A DNA stretch of 64,000 nucleotides from Clostridia bacterium (GCA_003246365.1 QKAN01000158.1:1-64000), one strand, 5' to 3'; numbered from the stretch's first letter, positions 34,975 through 44,249 are shown. The notes: generated by a model not told the origin, from the sequence alone. Program-made: numbers and translations.

Positions 34975-35032
34975 ATTGACATATGCCGATAATGGTTTTA
35001 TACTTAACACGTAATTGACATATGCCAATAAT
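34975..35032 (+). promoter_or_regulatory. Promoter and twin operators of the ORP-type operon
   Basis: TTGACA (34976-34981), 17 bp, TATACT (34999-35004). Two copies of ATTGACATATGCCrATAAT lie at 34975-34993 and 35014-35032, 39 bp apart. Each is a dyad (TTG-a-CATATG-c-CAA). The first overlaps the -35 and the second starts just after the expected transcription start, a repression-loop geometry. The DUF134 protein encoded first in the operon is the likely binder. The rest of the 34748-35113 spacer holds no gene. Confidence 0.75.
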
Positions 35033-35113
35033 ATCTTCAAGTGGAGCAATCAACTGCTTCGAGTCATTTAAGATGAACAGATACGATAGCAACAAATAAA
35101 GGAGGCGCAAATC

Positions 35114-35545
35114 ATGCCGAGACCGGTGAAATGGAGACGGGTTTGTTGCATGCCCGACAACAGCCGATATGGCCCGCTCGACAAGCAGATTGATGAAAGA
35201 AACGTCGTTTTTATGTCTGTCGACGAATACGAAGCAATCCGTTTAATCGACGCAGAAGGCTGCACGCAAGAGGAATGCGCCGAGCAAATGAATGTTTCGC
35301 GCTCAACAGTGCAGAGCATTTATGACAGCGCAAGAAAAAAACTAGCCGCTTCGCTGATTGACGGAAGCATGCTTCGCATTGAAGGCGGCGAATTTCGGCT
35401 TTGCGACGGAGTATCCCGCTGGTGCGGCAGCCGTTGCCAAAAACATCACCATGGAAGAAGATGTTCCTTCAATCCGGAATATGAACTGCAAACAAAGAAA
35501 ATTGAAACGGAGAAAAACGATGAGAATAGCAATACCGACGAATGA
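35114..35545 (+). CDS. DUF134 (UPF0251) HTH regulator
   Basis: A 143-residue predicted DNA-binding protein. The family start MPRPVKWRRVCCMP is followed by VFMSVDEYEAIRLIDAEGCTQEECAEQMNVSRSTVQSIYDSARKKLA, a sigma-70 region 4-like helix-turn-helix. The C-terminal tail has CGSRCQKHHHGRRC, possibly a metal or Fe-S site. DUF134 genes usually sit beside NifX/ORP-like and MinD ATPase genes in anaerobes, as here. It probably regulates this operon through the ATTGACATATGCC sites; the effector is unknown. Confidence 0.9.
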   Translation: MPRPVKWRRVCCMPDNSRYGPLDKQIDERNVVFMSVDEYEAIRLIDAEGCTQEECAEQMNVSRSTVQSIYDSARKKLAASLIDGSMLRIEGGEFRLCDGVSRWCGSRCQKHHHGRRCSFNPEYELQTKKIETEKNDENSNTDE

Positions 35546-35885
35546 ACAATCGATGGATTCGGAAGTATGTCCGTCTTTCGGGCGTGCGCCATACTTTTTA
35601 TTTTTTAACAGCGTAACGGAAGAGACCTATTTTTTGGATAATTCGGCTGTTGCTAGCCAAGGCGGCGCAGGAATCCGCGCCGCGCAGGTGCTTGCAGATC
35701 ACGGTGTGAACGCGCTGATTACGCCAAGATGCGGCGAAAACGCCGAGGAAGTTCTTAGAAAAGCAGAGGTGTTTGTCTACCGGGCAATTCCCGGAACCGC
35801 GCGGCAAAACATTGACGCTCTGCTGGAGAACCAGATTTCTTTGCTGAGAGAGTTTCATCCGGGATTTCATGGACATGAGGCATAA
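35520..35885 (+). CDS. NifX/NifB-C-type cofactor-binding protein (1)
   Basis: A 121-residue protein of the dinitrogenase Fe-Mo cofactor family (NifX, NafY, orange protein ORP fold). It begins MRIAIPTNEQSMDSEVCPSFGRAPYF and contains SQGGAGIRAAQVLADHGVNALITPRCGENA; Cys and His residues (CPSFGR, HPGFHGHEA) could ligate a metal cluster. ATG 35520 follows CGGAGAAAAACG and overlaps the DUF134 stop by 26 nt. ORP proteins bind a Mo-Cu sulfide cluster in Desulfovibrio; whether this one does is unknown. Confidence 0.88.
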   Translation: MRIAIPTNEQSMDSEVCPSFGRAPYFLFFNSVTEETYFLDNSAVASQGGAGIRAAQVLADHGVNALITPRCGENAEEVLRKAEVFVYRAIPGTARQNIDALLENQISLLREFHPGFHGHEA

Positions 35886-36756
35886 AAGCGCAAAAATTGC
35901 GGTTTTAAGCGGCAAAGGCGGAACGGGAAAAACGCTGGTTTCTGTGAATCTGGCTGCTGTTGCAGGTGAGGCTGTGTACATTGATTGCGATGTGGAAGAG
36001 CCGAACGGACATCTGTTTTTTCAGCCGGAAATATCGCTCGAGGAAACGGTTTCCGTCAAGATTCCTTTTGTGGATGAAAACCGCTGTATTGGCTGTCGGA
36101 AATGCGTAGATTTTTGCAAATTCAATGCGTTCGCATTCGTAAAAAATAGACCGCTTTTGTTTCAAGAAGTGTGCCATTCCTGCGGCGGCTGTGCGTTGCT
36201 TTGCCCGGAAGGTGCAATTACCGAAGTGGATCAGAATGTCGGATTTCTGCGCGAAGGCAAATCGGAAAATGTATGGGTTCGTACGGGAACGATGAACGCC
36301 GGAGAAGCATCCGGTATTCCGATCATAAAAAAACTGCTCTCCCAGACAACAACTTCGCAAAACGGTCCCGTTTTCATCGACTGTCCGCCGGGCAGCGCAT
36401 GCAGCGTTATGGAAAGCATCAAAGATGCAGATTTTTGTATTCTGGTTGCGGAGCCGACAGTGTTTGGCGTGCACAATTTGAATATGGTTCGCGAACTTGC
36501 CGACGTTTTTCAAAAACCTTATGGCGTAGTACTCAATAAGTGCTTATATGAAGCGAATCCAGCGGAACAATACTGCGTGGAGCATGGCATTTCTATTTTA
36601 GGGCGGATTCCCTTTGACAGCGAACTAGGATTGATGAACGCAGACGCAAAAGTTGTTGCGCGCGAACGCCCGCAATATCGGGCGCTGTTTTCCGAGTTGC
36701 TGAAAACTGTGTTAGAGGAGGTGCGGCATGAAACAGCTGTTGATCCTCAGCGGTAA
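35869..36756 (+). CDS. MinD/Mrp-type ATPase with inserted ferredoxin (1)
   Basis: A 295-residue P-loop ATPase of the ORP-associated MinD family. The Walker A motif GKGGTGKT (15-22) with deviant signature Lys16, Walker A' IDCDVEEPNGHLFF and switch II FIDCPPGSACSVM are present. Inserted at about 65-105 are two 4Fe-4S motifs (CIGCRKCVDFC, CHSCGGCALLCPEGA). It probably couples ATP binding to cluster transfer or complex assembly. It overlaps the NifX-like stop by 17 nt and the next gene by 29 nt, so translation is coupled. Confidence 0.9.
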   Translation: MDMRHKSAKIAVLSGKGGTGKTLVSVNLAAVAGEAVYIDCDVEEPNGHLFFQPEISLEETVSVKIPFVDENRCIGCRKCVDFCKFNAFAFVKNRPLLFQEVCHSCGGCALLCPEGAITEVDQNVGFLREGKSENVWVRTGTMNAGEASGIPIIKKLLSQTTTSQNGPVFIDCPPGSACSVMESIKDADFCILVAEPTVFGVHNLNMVRELADVFQKPYGVVLNKCLYEANPAEQYCVEHGISILGRIPFDSELGLMNADAKVVARERPQYRALFSELLKTVLEEVRHETAVDPQR

Positions 36757-37594
36757 AGGCGGAACGGGAAAAACCACGCTGGCAAGCGCATTTGTTCGTC
36801 TTTCGCAAGCAAAGGCGTATGCCGATTGCGACGTGGATGCGCCGAACCTGCACCTAGTGCTGGCGCAGGAAAAGAAACCGAGCAAAATGGATTATTACGG
36901 CATGCCAAAGGCAAAAATCGAACAGGATCGATGTATCGCCTGCGGCCAATGTATGGAACATTGCAGATTCCAGGCGATATCCGATGAAAACGGATATTCG
37001 GTGAATCTATTTGCCTGCGAGGGCTGCGGCGTTTGCGAGGCTGTTTGCCCGGCAAATGCGATTATGATGCAGCCGGTAATCGCCGGGGAACAAATGCTGT
37101 ATGCCGATGATGAGGCTGTTTTTTCAACGGCGCGGCTCAACATGGGAAACGGCACCACCGGCAAGCTGGTAACCGAGGTTAAAAAACAGATGCTTGCCGC
37201 GAGCAGCCCGAACGCGCCGCTTGCAATTATTGACGGTTCGCCGGGAATCGGCTGCCCTGTAATCGCGTCGATGAGCGGCGTGACCATGACGCTGATTGTT
37301 GCGGAACCTTCCGTATCGGGTATCAGCGATATGGAGCGAATTCTTCATACTGCCGGGATATTCAAAACGCCTGTTTGTGTCTGCGTCAACAAAGCCGACA
37401 CAAATAAAGCCGCGGCAGATCGAATTGAACAATTTTGCCGGGATCGCGCTTTGCCTTTTGTCGGAAGAATTCCATATGATCCCGAAGCGGTAAAAGCGAT
37501 CAACAGCGGGTTGACGGTGGTGGATATCAAGTGTCCAGCCGGAGATGCCGTGCGCGTCGTGTTTTCGGAAGTGATGCGCCAACTCGGTATATAA
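36728..37594 (+). CDS. MinD/Mrp-type ATPase with inserted ferredoxin (2)
   Basis: A 288-residue paralogue of the previous gene: Walker A GKGGTGKTT (8-16), CDVDAPNLHL, and ferredoxin insert with CIACGQCMEHC and CEGCGVCEAVCPANA, then DGSPGIGCPVIASMSGV. The two paralogues are about one third identical by eye and probably form a heterodimer, as the paired ORP-linked ATPases are thought to do. GAGGAGGTGCGGC precedes the ATG. Confidence 0.9.
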   Translation: MKQLLILSGKGGTGKTTLASAFVRLSQAKAYADCDVDAPNLHLVLAQEKKPSKMDYYGMPKAKIEQDRCIACGQCMEHCRFQAISDENGYSVNLFACEGCGVCEAVCPANAIMMQPVIAGEQMLYADDEAVFSTARLNMGNGTTGKLVTEVKKQMLAASSPNAPLAIIDGSPGIGCPVIASMSGVTMTLIVAEPSVSGISDMERILHTAGIFKTPVCVCVNKADTNKAAADRIEQFCRDRALPFVGRIPYDPEAVKAINSGLTVVDIKCPAGDAVRVVFSEVMRQLGI

Positions 37595-37673
37595 CTATGA
37601 AAGCAATTTAGGTATTGCGAACTATCCCGTTTTGCGGGGTTCGAATATATTAAAAAAAACGGAGGTCAATCAT

Positions 37674-38030
37674 ATGAGAATTGCAGTAGCCAGCGAAGGA
37701 AGTTTCGTGACGGGGCATTTTGGACATTGCGACAGTTTTACGATATTTGATGCGGAAAACGGCGCGATCGTTAAACAAGAGTCGATTCCAAATCCCGGAC
37801 ACAGACCCGGATTTCTGCCAAACTTTCTTGCCGACCGCGGTGTGAATGTCATCATCAGCGGAGGCATGGGCGGCGGCGCGGTAGAAATCTTTAACGAACG
37901 AAATGTTGAGGTCATTGTCGGCGCTTCCGGCGAGGCGAAAGCAGCCGTTGAAGCATACCTGAAAGGAGACCTGAAAACGACAGGCTCCGTATGCCACGAA
38001 CACCAGCATCACGGTGAGTGCCACGGCTAA
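37674..38030 (+). CDS. NifX/NifB-C-type cofactor-binding protein (2), His-rich tail
   Basis: A 118-residue NifX/ORP-fold protein (MRIAVASEGSFVTGHFGHCDSFTIF, RGVNVIISGGMGGGAVEIF, GASGEAKAAVEAYLKGDL) with a C-terminal metal-binding tail CHEHQHHGECHG. The tail and the early HFGHC cluster suggest binding of a metal or cofactor. ATG 37674 has GGAGG upstream; the longer frame does not. Eighty bp separate it from the ATPase genes, and a terminator follows. It closes the operon. Confidence 0.88.
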   Translation: MRIAVASEGSFVTGHFGHCDSFTIFDAENGAIVKQESIPNPGHRPGFLPNFLADRGVNVIISGGMGGGAVEIFNERNVEVIVGASGEAKAAVEAYLKGDLKTTGSVCHEHQHHGECHG

Positions 38031-38061
38031 AAACAAAATTAAATAGTATAAAATGTTACAT

Positions 38062-38100
38062 GCTAACGGCGAATATTTTATTTGCCGTTAGCTTTTCTTT
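38062..38100 (+). terminator. Terminator of the ORP-type operon
   Basis: A 9-bp perfect stem GCTAACGGC / GCCGTTAGC with a 13-nt loop and TTTTCTTTT tail, 31 bp after the last gene. Confidence 0.88.
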
Positions 38101-38307
38101 TCCGTAATATCAGAAATACTGAGTATTATCACGCTGAAATATTACATGGAACAAGAAAATACCCTTATTTTGGCGTTTTGCAACACTATTTGTTTAACAA
38201 AATTACGGATTTTTATTGTAAAATGTAATCATGTAATATAATATTGGAATATAGGACAAATCGTGTTGCTGTACCAAACTGCCCGCTTTACTGGGAGGTG
38301 GAAGCAA

Positions 38308-39138
38308 TTGGAAGAAAATCTGAGCACGATGATCGTTCAAACAGCCAATGCATACGCCGTCGATCTGTCGGTTTTTGACGACGAATTTTTAACCAAGTCC
38401 TTTTTTCGAAAATACGAAGCATCCGGGATGAATAACCCAATTGAATATTGCGCCTTTCTGCAAGAAAACCACATCGAAGCAACAGACTTTTTTCAATCAT
38501 TGATCATTACCTATACTACCTTCTTTCGAGATCCGTTTATGTTTACCTATTTGGAACATCGGATTATTCCTGCATTGGTTCGAAACGCGCAAGCAGGAAG
38601 TGAAATACGAATTTGGTCTGCCGGGTGTTCCTCCGGCCCGGAAGCGTATTCCATTGCCATACTAATAGACGAGCAAATACAACTGATACAAAAAGAAATC
38701 CGCTTCCGTGTTTTTGCAACAGACATTTCGGGAGAAGTATTATCGATTGCACGTGAGGGAATATATGACGCAACCGCAATGCAGAACGTGAAACTAAAAC
38801 ATTTGCAGCAATATTTTTCAGAGAGCAATGGGAAATACAGCGTATCGGCCAACTTAAAAAATCACGTCAGTTTCTCTGCTTATGACCTCTTGGACACATC
38901 TTCGGCAAATCCGCCGGACAGCATATTCGGTAACTTCGATCTGATAAGCTGCAATAATTTGCTGATGTACTACAAAAAAGAGATCAGGCTGAACATACTA
39001 AAAAAATTCGAACGATCGTTGGCTCCAAACGGTCTACTGGCGGTGAGCGAAGCGGAGCGGGCGTTCGTGAAAAACAGCACGAAATTTCAACCGATATCCA
39101 TGCCGATTGCGGTTTTTTATAACCCAAATAATTCTTGA
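38308..39138 (+). CDS. CheR-type protein-glutamate methyltransferase
   Basis: A 276-residue SAM-dependent methyltransferase. The CheR N-domain (about 1-75) ends in ITYTTFFRDPFMFTYLE and the catalytic domain has IRIWSAGCSSGPEAYSIAILI (SAM loop) and ATDISGEVLSIAREGIYD, CNNLLMYYKKEIRLNIL. CheR normally methylates chemoreceptor glutamates; here no CheB, MCP or flagellar gene is nearby, and the downstream hybrid kinase is the likely partner. TTG 38308 was chosen because GGGAGGTGG lies 8 nt upstream, making the N-terminus MEENLSTM. Confidence 0.9.
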   Translation: MEENLSTMIVQTANAYAVDLSVFDDEFLTKSFFRKYEASGMNNPIEYCAFLQENHIEATDFFQSLIITYTTFFRDPFMFTYLEHRIIPALVRNAQAGSEIRIWSAGCSSGPEAYSIAILIDEQIQLIQKEIRFRVFATDISGEVLSIAREGIYDATAMQNVKLKHLQQYFSESNGKYSVSANLKNHVSFSAYDLLDTSSANPPDSIFGNFDLISCNNLLMYYKKEIRLNILKKFERSLAPNGLLAVSEAERAFVKNSTKFQPISMPIAVFYNPNNS

Positions 39139-39220
39139 ACATATCTCCCGGGAAAACCGATGACAAATGATGGCGTTGTAGAGCAGGTTACGAATGATGT
39201 GAATGAGGGGGAGGAGCGTT

Positions 39221-42200
39221 ATGAATAAAAGAACCCTGACAATCGGCGCGCAGCTGCTAATCGGCTTTTCGGTTGTTTTGGCGTTTGTTGTTATATTAGG
39301 CGCGGTTTCCGGGGTTCAAACCGTCCGCCTGTATGAACGCGAACAAACGCTGTACGATCATCCGCTTCAGGTGAAGGAAGCGACAGACCAAATAACAATC
39401 GATGTTTTGGATTCGCGCGTTGCGATTCGCGATTATATTCTTTTTAACGACGACGCCGTGAAGAAGCAGGAAGCGCAGCAAATTATCGCGACATCGTTCA
39501 GCAGCATTGAGAAACAACTTGATAAAATTGGTGAATTATATTTGGGACCCACAGAGGATATAGAACGGGCAAACGAATCTTTCATCAACTGGAAAGTGGC
39601 AACACAAAACAGGATGAATCAAGCAAAAACCGGCGAAATGCAGTCGATTATTGCCAGCCTGGGTGATGACGGGAATGTCGGCAGCTACAGAATTCAGTTT
39701 GCAGCGGATATCAAAGTGATCGATGATTTTGCAAGCAACAAAGCAACCGAACTGAACACGGATTATTCGGCGTACTACCGATCTATGATCACAAGCAGGA
39801 ATGTATTTATCGGTATTATCCTGGGGCTCTCTGCGCTCATCAGCGTCTATATCATAGAATCAATTCGCAGGCCGCTTGCTGAATTCATCACTGAAATCAG
39901 TCATTTCCGTGAGGGTAAACTAGACGCGAGAATCGGTTATTCCAGAAAAAACGAATTCGGAAAACTTTCCGCTTCCTTTAATTCCATGGCGGATGCCATT
40001 CAGATGGATATCCAACTAAAGACGAAGGCAACAGGGATATCCGACGCAATGTTGCGGCATGAAGATAAAAAGACGTTCTTCCGAACCATGTTGGAAGAGC
40101 TGGCGAAAGAGTTTTGCGGCAATACAGCGGCGGTGTATTTGCTAAGCGCGGATAAGAAGACATTCCAATGCTATGATTCGATCGGGTTAAATGGAGAAGC
40201 GCGGGAGTCGTTTGATGCGCTGTTATCAGAAGGCGAGTTTGGCATGGCGCTTGCCACGAAAAGACCGCAACTGATTTGCAGACTGCAAGAGGACGCAAAA
40301 TATCGTTTTCCGACTTCCAGCGGCGAACTGACTCCGAATGAAATTATCACGATTCCAATCGTCTCCGGAAGCGACGTTATTGCGGTTATTTCGCTGACGA
40401 GCGTAAGCCGGTTCTTTGAACACGCTGATCAATTGATCGAGATTATTGTTCCGACGCTTAGCGCCCGCATTGAAGGAATTCTCGCTTATCAGACGATTCA
40501 GGATATGCTGGCTAGAATGGGTCAGCAGAACCGTGAGCTAGACGCACAGAAAAATGAGCTGACCGCGCAGGCGGATGAACTGATGCAGCAAAACGCAGTG
40601 CTGGATATGCAGAGCAGCCAACTGGCGGAAGCGAGCCGACTGAAAACGACTTTCCTCTCGAACATGAGTCATGAGCTGCGCACACCGCTCAACTCGATTA
40701 TCGCGCTTTCCGGTGTTCTGACAAGGCGACTTTCCAGCGCAATACCGGAGGAAGAACTGAGTTATTTAGAAATCGTTGAGCGTAACGGAAAACATCTATT
40801 GTCGCTGATTAACGATATTCTTGATATCTCGCGAATCGAGGCGGGACGGGAAGAAATTGAAATAACGAAATTTGGACTGGCCGACATTATTTCAGATTTG
40901 ATACAAATGCTTACGCCGCTTGCCCGGCAAAAAGGAATCGATCTGGTTTGGATAACGCCGGATATTGATGTTCGTTTCATTAGCGATGAACGAAAATGCC
41001 GGCATATTTTACAAAACATCATCAGCAATGCGGTTAAGTTTACCGAAACCGGTGCGGTGACAATTGAAACACTGTTGCTGGGGGATAATGTTCGGATAAA
41101 AGTGACCGACACAGGAATCGGGATTGCAAAGGAACACATCGCCAGCATATTCAATGAGTTTCAGCAGGCGGACAACAGCACCTCCCGAAAATATGGCGGC
41201 AGCGGGCTTGGGCTCGCCATCGCGAAAAAATACGCGGAGTTTCTTGGCGGCAGTATTACTGTTTCGAGCACGCCCGGCGTAGGGTCGGAATTTGTTATTA
41301 CGCTTCCGATTTCACAAAGAGGGGAGAAGCCCACCACGAAACAACAGAATGAATTTATGCCGGAGTTACCTCTTCCAAAGCGTATTTCTGGAGCGGACAA
41401 CGTTTCCTCGTCGAACGGAAAAACCATATTGATCATTGAAGACAGCGAACCGGCGATCATTCAGGTGAAGGATTTTGTGGAACAAAACGGCCACAAGATG
41501 CTGGTTGCGCGCAGTGCGCGCGAGGCCTACAAAATTGTGGAAGAGACGGTTCCCGACGCGATCATCCTCGACCTGATGATGCCGGAGATCGATGGTTTCG
41601 AGACTCTGAATACGCTGCGCGCATCGGAAAGAACGGCGGACATTCCGGTTTTGATTTTAACGGCAAAGCAGATCACGAGTGAAGAACTCAGTCAGCTCAC
41701 GAGAAACCATGTTTCGCAGATCGTTCAAAAGGGCGGCATCAACAGCAGCGAGTTTCTTGCGGCAGTTTCGAGGATGCTTCAACCGCCGACGGAACAACCC
41801 GAAGAAACGAGCGTAAAAGTCGAAACGGAACAACCTGTTACGGCAACAGCACAGGAAACGCAAGCAGGGGAAATGCCGCTGGTTCTGGTTGTTGAGGACA
41901 ATGCGGATAACAGAACGACCGTGCGGGCGCTTCTGATGGACGATTTTCGCGTGATTGAAGCGGAAGACGGCGAAAAGGGCGTTGAACTTGCGAAAAAAAC
42001 AAAACCGGATTTGATATTGATGGACATCGCACTGCCGGGCATCAGTGGAATCGATGCGTTTCATGCGATTCGCAATGCGCCGTCGACCTGCCATATTCCG
42101 ATTATTGCACTGACGGCCAGCGCAATGCTTCAGGAACGCTCCAGCATTCTGGCACACGGGTTTGAGGCGTTTGTTGCAAAACCGATTCAGATCGACGAGC

Positions 42201-42238
42201 TGATTTTGTCGATTAAAGAGGTGCTGTATGGACGATAA
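39221..42238 (+). CDS. Hybrid histidine kinase, HAMP-GAF-HisKA-2xREC
   Basis: A 1005-residue membrane hybrid kinase: TM1 (about 9-30), 4HB-type sensor (about 31-190), TM2 (about 191-212), HAMP (about 213-265), GAF (about 280-425), coiled coil (about 430-475), HisKA with His484 in NMSHELRTPLNS, HATPase with DTGIGI and YGGSGLGLAI, and two receivers (LDLMMPEIDG and MDIALPGISG each with the Asp). The sensor resembles methyl-accepting receptor four-helix domains and could be a CheR substrate. ATG 39221 follows GGGGGAGGAGCG. It overlaps the next gene by 11 nt, giving a phosphorelay operon. Confidence 0.92.
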   Translation: MNKRTLTIGAQLLIGFSVVLAFVVILGAVSGVQTVRLYEREQTLYDHPLQVKEATDQITIDVLDSRVAIRDYILFNDDAVKKQEAQQIIATSFSSIEKQLDKIGELYLGPTEDIERANESFINWKVATQNRMNQAKTGEMQSIIASLGDDGNVGSYRIQFAADIKVIDDFASNKATELNTDYSAYYRSMITSRNVFIGIILGLSALISVYIIESIRRPLAEFITEISHFREGKLDARIGYSRKNEFGKLSASFNSMADAIQMDIQLKTKATGISDAMLRHEDKKTFFRTMLEELAKEFCGNTAAVYLLSADKKTFQCYDSIGLNGEARESFDALLSEGEFGMALATKRPQLICRLQEDAKYRFPTSSGELTPNEIITIPIVSGSDVIAVISLTSVSRFFEHADQLIEIIVPTLSARIEGILAYQTIQDMLARMGQQNRELDAQKNELTAQADELMQQNAVLDMQSSQLAEASRLKTTFLSNMSHELRTPLNSIIALSGVLTRRLSSAIPEEELSYLEIVERNGKHLLSLINDILDISRIEAGREEIEITKFGLADIISDLIQMLTPLARQKGIDLVWITPDIDVRFISDERKCRHILQNIISNAVKFTETGAVTIETLLLGDNVRIKVTDTGIGIAKEHIASIFNEFQQADNSTSRKYGGSGLGLAIAKKYAEFLGGSITVSSTPGVGSEFVITLPISQRGEKPTTKQQNEFMPELPLPKRISGADNVSSSNGKTILIIEDSEPAIIQVKDFVEQNGHKMLVARSAREAYKIVEETVPDAIILDLMMPEIDGFETLNTLRASERTADIPVLILTAKQITSEELSQLTRNHVSQIVQKGGINSSEFLAAVSRMLQPPTEQPEETSVKVETEQPVTATAQETQAGEMPLVLVVEDNADNRTTVRALLMDDFRVIEAEDGEKGVELAKKTKPDLILMDIALPGISGIDAFHAIRNAPSTCHIPIIALTASAMLQERSSILAHGFEAFVAKPIQIDELILSIKEVLYGR

Positions 42239-44180
42239 AAACATTGTCATACTGGCTGTAGACGACAATCCGGATAATCTAATCACGCTGAAGGCTCTGA
42301 TTCGGGAATCATTTCCTTCTGCGGATGTTAAAACCGCGCTCACCGGACACAAAGCGCTAGAGTTAGCTGCAGAGCATGATCCGGATGTAATTCTGCTGGA
42401 TATCGTCATGCCGGGCATGAGCGGATTTGAAGTGTGCAAAACATTAAAATCAAATCCACGCTACAGCGATATTCCGATCGTGTTTGTTACCGCGCTCAAA
42501 GGAGACAAGGACAGCCGTATTCAGGCGCTGGAGTGCGGCGCGGAAGCGTTTTTGGCAAAACCCATTGACGAATGCGAACTGATAGCGCAGATTCGCGCAA
42601 TGGTAAAGATTAAAGCTGCAAACCTAGCAAAACGGGACGAGAAGCAACGACTGACCGCGCTTGTGGAAGAGCGGACACAGCAGCTCAAGTTTGAACACCA
42701 AAAGGCGCTGTCGCTGGTTGCGGCGCTGGAGGAAGAGAACGCAATTCGAAAACGCAGCGAAATTGCGCTACGCGAAGCAAAGGACTATTTTGAACTGGTT
42801 TTTAATACCAGCCCTGATGCGGCATATGTAGCCCGACTTGATAATGGAACGATTTTGAATGTGAACGATGGATTTACCAACCTGTTTGGGTATACAAAAG
42901 AGGCGACGATTGATCGGGAAAGGCTGGAGTATTCGCTGTTTCAAACGGAGTCCGACCGCGATGCGATCAGGATCGCGCTGCTAGAAAACGGATTTGTCGA
43001 CGCGCGGGAAGTCCGTCTTGTTCGAAATGACGGCAGCTCGTTTATCGGGTTACTTTCTGCGAAGCTGATTCACTTGGAGGGAATTGCGCATATCTCCACC
43101 AATGTGCATGATATTACGGAACGTATCAAAATGGAGGACAACCTCTATTATTTGAGCCGCTATGATGTTTTAACAGGATTGATCAACAGACTGTACTTCG
43201 AGCAAAAACTGGCGTCGCTGGATCGCATTGATATGCTGCCGCTTTCCATCATCGTCGGAGACATCAACGGACTGAAGTTAATCAACGATGCGTTCGGGTA
43301 TGAGCGCGGCGACCGGATGATCGTTGAAACCGCAAAAGCGATGCAGTCCTGCTGCCGCGAGAGCGACTTGCTTGCAAGAACGGGAGGGGACGAGTTCGTG
43401 ATCGCGCTTCCAAAAACGGACTCTGTTGCGGCGCTTGCCGTTCTGGAATCGATTCAAGCCGTCTGCCAGAAGATCAACGATTCGAAAGATGCGTTTCGCG
43501 CAAGCGTCGCCCTTGGCGCAGGAACAAAAACCTCAATCGATCAATCGATAGCTTCAACTCAAAAAATCGCAGAAAAGTACATGTATCAGCGGAAAGTGCT
43601 GGAAAGCAAAAGCATGCACAGCGCGGTGCTCTCCTCCATCAAGGCCACGCTGTTTGAAAAAAACGAAGAAACAGAGGAGCACTGCGAACGGTTGATTCAC
43701 TTATCTGCAATGATCGGTCGAAGGTTACACCTGTCGCAGAAAGAAATGGACGAGTTAGAATTGCTTTCAACGCTGCACGACATCGGAAAAATCGGGATTC
43801 CGGAGCAGATTTTAAGCAAGCCGGGTAAACTGACCGAAGAAGAATGGATCGAGATGAAGAAACATCCGCAGATCGGATACCGAATTGCGAATGCTTCGCT
43901 GGAACTTGCGCCGATTGCAGAATATATCCTCTGCCATCACGAACGTTGGGACGGCAATGGTTATCCGCAGAAACTGACAGGAGAAAAGATCCCGCTGTTA
44001 TCGCGCATTATTGCAATCGCGGATTCATATGACGCCATGACGCAAGACCGCGCATACCGGAAGAAGATGGATGCCTGTGAAGCGATACAAGAGATCAAGG
44101 CGAATGCCGGAACACAGTTCGATCCCAAACTCGCGGAAATATTTCTGGAAGAGTTAATGAAAGAAAAAATTGCAGTGTAA
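42228..44180 (+). CDS. REC-PAS-GGDEF-HD-GYP response protein
   Basis: A 650-residue cytosolic effector: receiver (about 1-125, Asp in LLDIVMPGMSG), coiled coil (about 140-175), PAS (about 180-300), GGDEF (about 305-450, GGDEF preceded by RESD inhibitory site, EIVGDINGLKLINDAFG-type core) and HD-GYP (about 460-640, HDIGK, HHERWDGNGYPQK). Both cyclic-di-GMP synthesis and hydrolysis motifs look intact, so phosphorylation by the upstream hybrid kinase may switch between them. The start overlaps the kinase gene by 11 nt. Confidence 0.93.
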   Translation: MDDKNIVILAVDDNPDNLITLKALIRESFPSADVKTALTGHKALELAAEHDPDVILLDIVMPGMSGFEVCKTLKSNPRYSDIPIVFVTALKGDKDSRIQALECGAEAFLAKPIDECELIAQIRAMVKIKAANLAKRDEKQRLTALVEERTQQLKFEHQKALSLVAALEEENAIRKRSEIALREAKDYFELVFNTSPDAAYVARLDNGTILNVNDGFTNLFGYTKEATIDRERLEYSLFQTESDRDAIRIALLENGFVDAREVRLVRNDGSSFIGLLSAKLIHLEGIAHISTNVHDITERIKMEDNLYYLSRYDVLTGLINRLYFEQKLASLDRIDMLPLSIIVGDINGLKLINDAFGYERGDRMIVETAKAMQSCCRESDLLARTGGDEFVIALPKTDSVAALAVLESIQAVCQKINDSKDAFRASVALGAGTKTSIDQSIASTQKIAEKYMYQRKVLESKSMHSAVLSSIKATLFEKNEETEEHCERLIHLSAMIGRRLHLSQKEMDELELLSTLHDIGKIGIPEQILSKPGKLTEEEWIEMKKHPQIGYRIANASLELAPIAEYILCHHERWDGNGYPQKLTGEKIPLLSRIIAIADSYDAMTQDRAYRKKMDACEAIQEIKANAGTQFDPKLAEIFLEELMKEKIAV

Positions 44181-44210
44181 ATTGATCTGGAAATATCATA
44201 CGGAAAAAAT

Positions 44211-44249
44211 GCGGAAACATATACCGATTTCGGGGTGGTTTCCGCTTTG
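44211..44249. terminator. Hairpin between convergent operons
   Basis: GCGGAAAC (44211-44218) pairs with GTTTCCGC (44238-44245) over a 19-nt loop, with TTTGT after it. It lies between the REC-PAS-GGDEF-HD-GYP stop and the AraC gene stop. Confidence 0.6.

Noticed and set aside
35520-38030. Nitrogen-fixation cofactor genes
   Set aside because: The NifX-fold proteins occur in an ORP/MinD operon without nifHDK, nifB or nifE homologues, so nitrogenase assembly is not supported.
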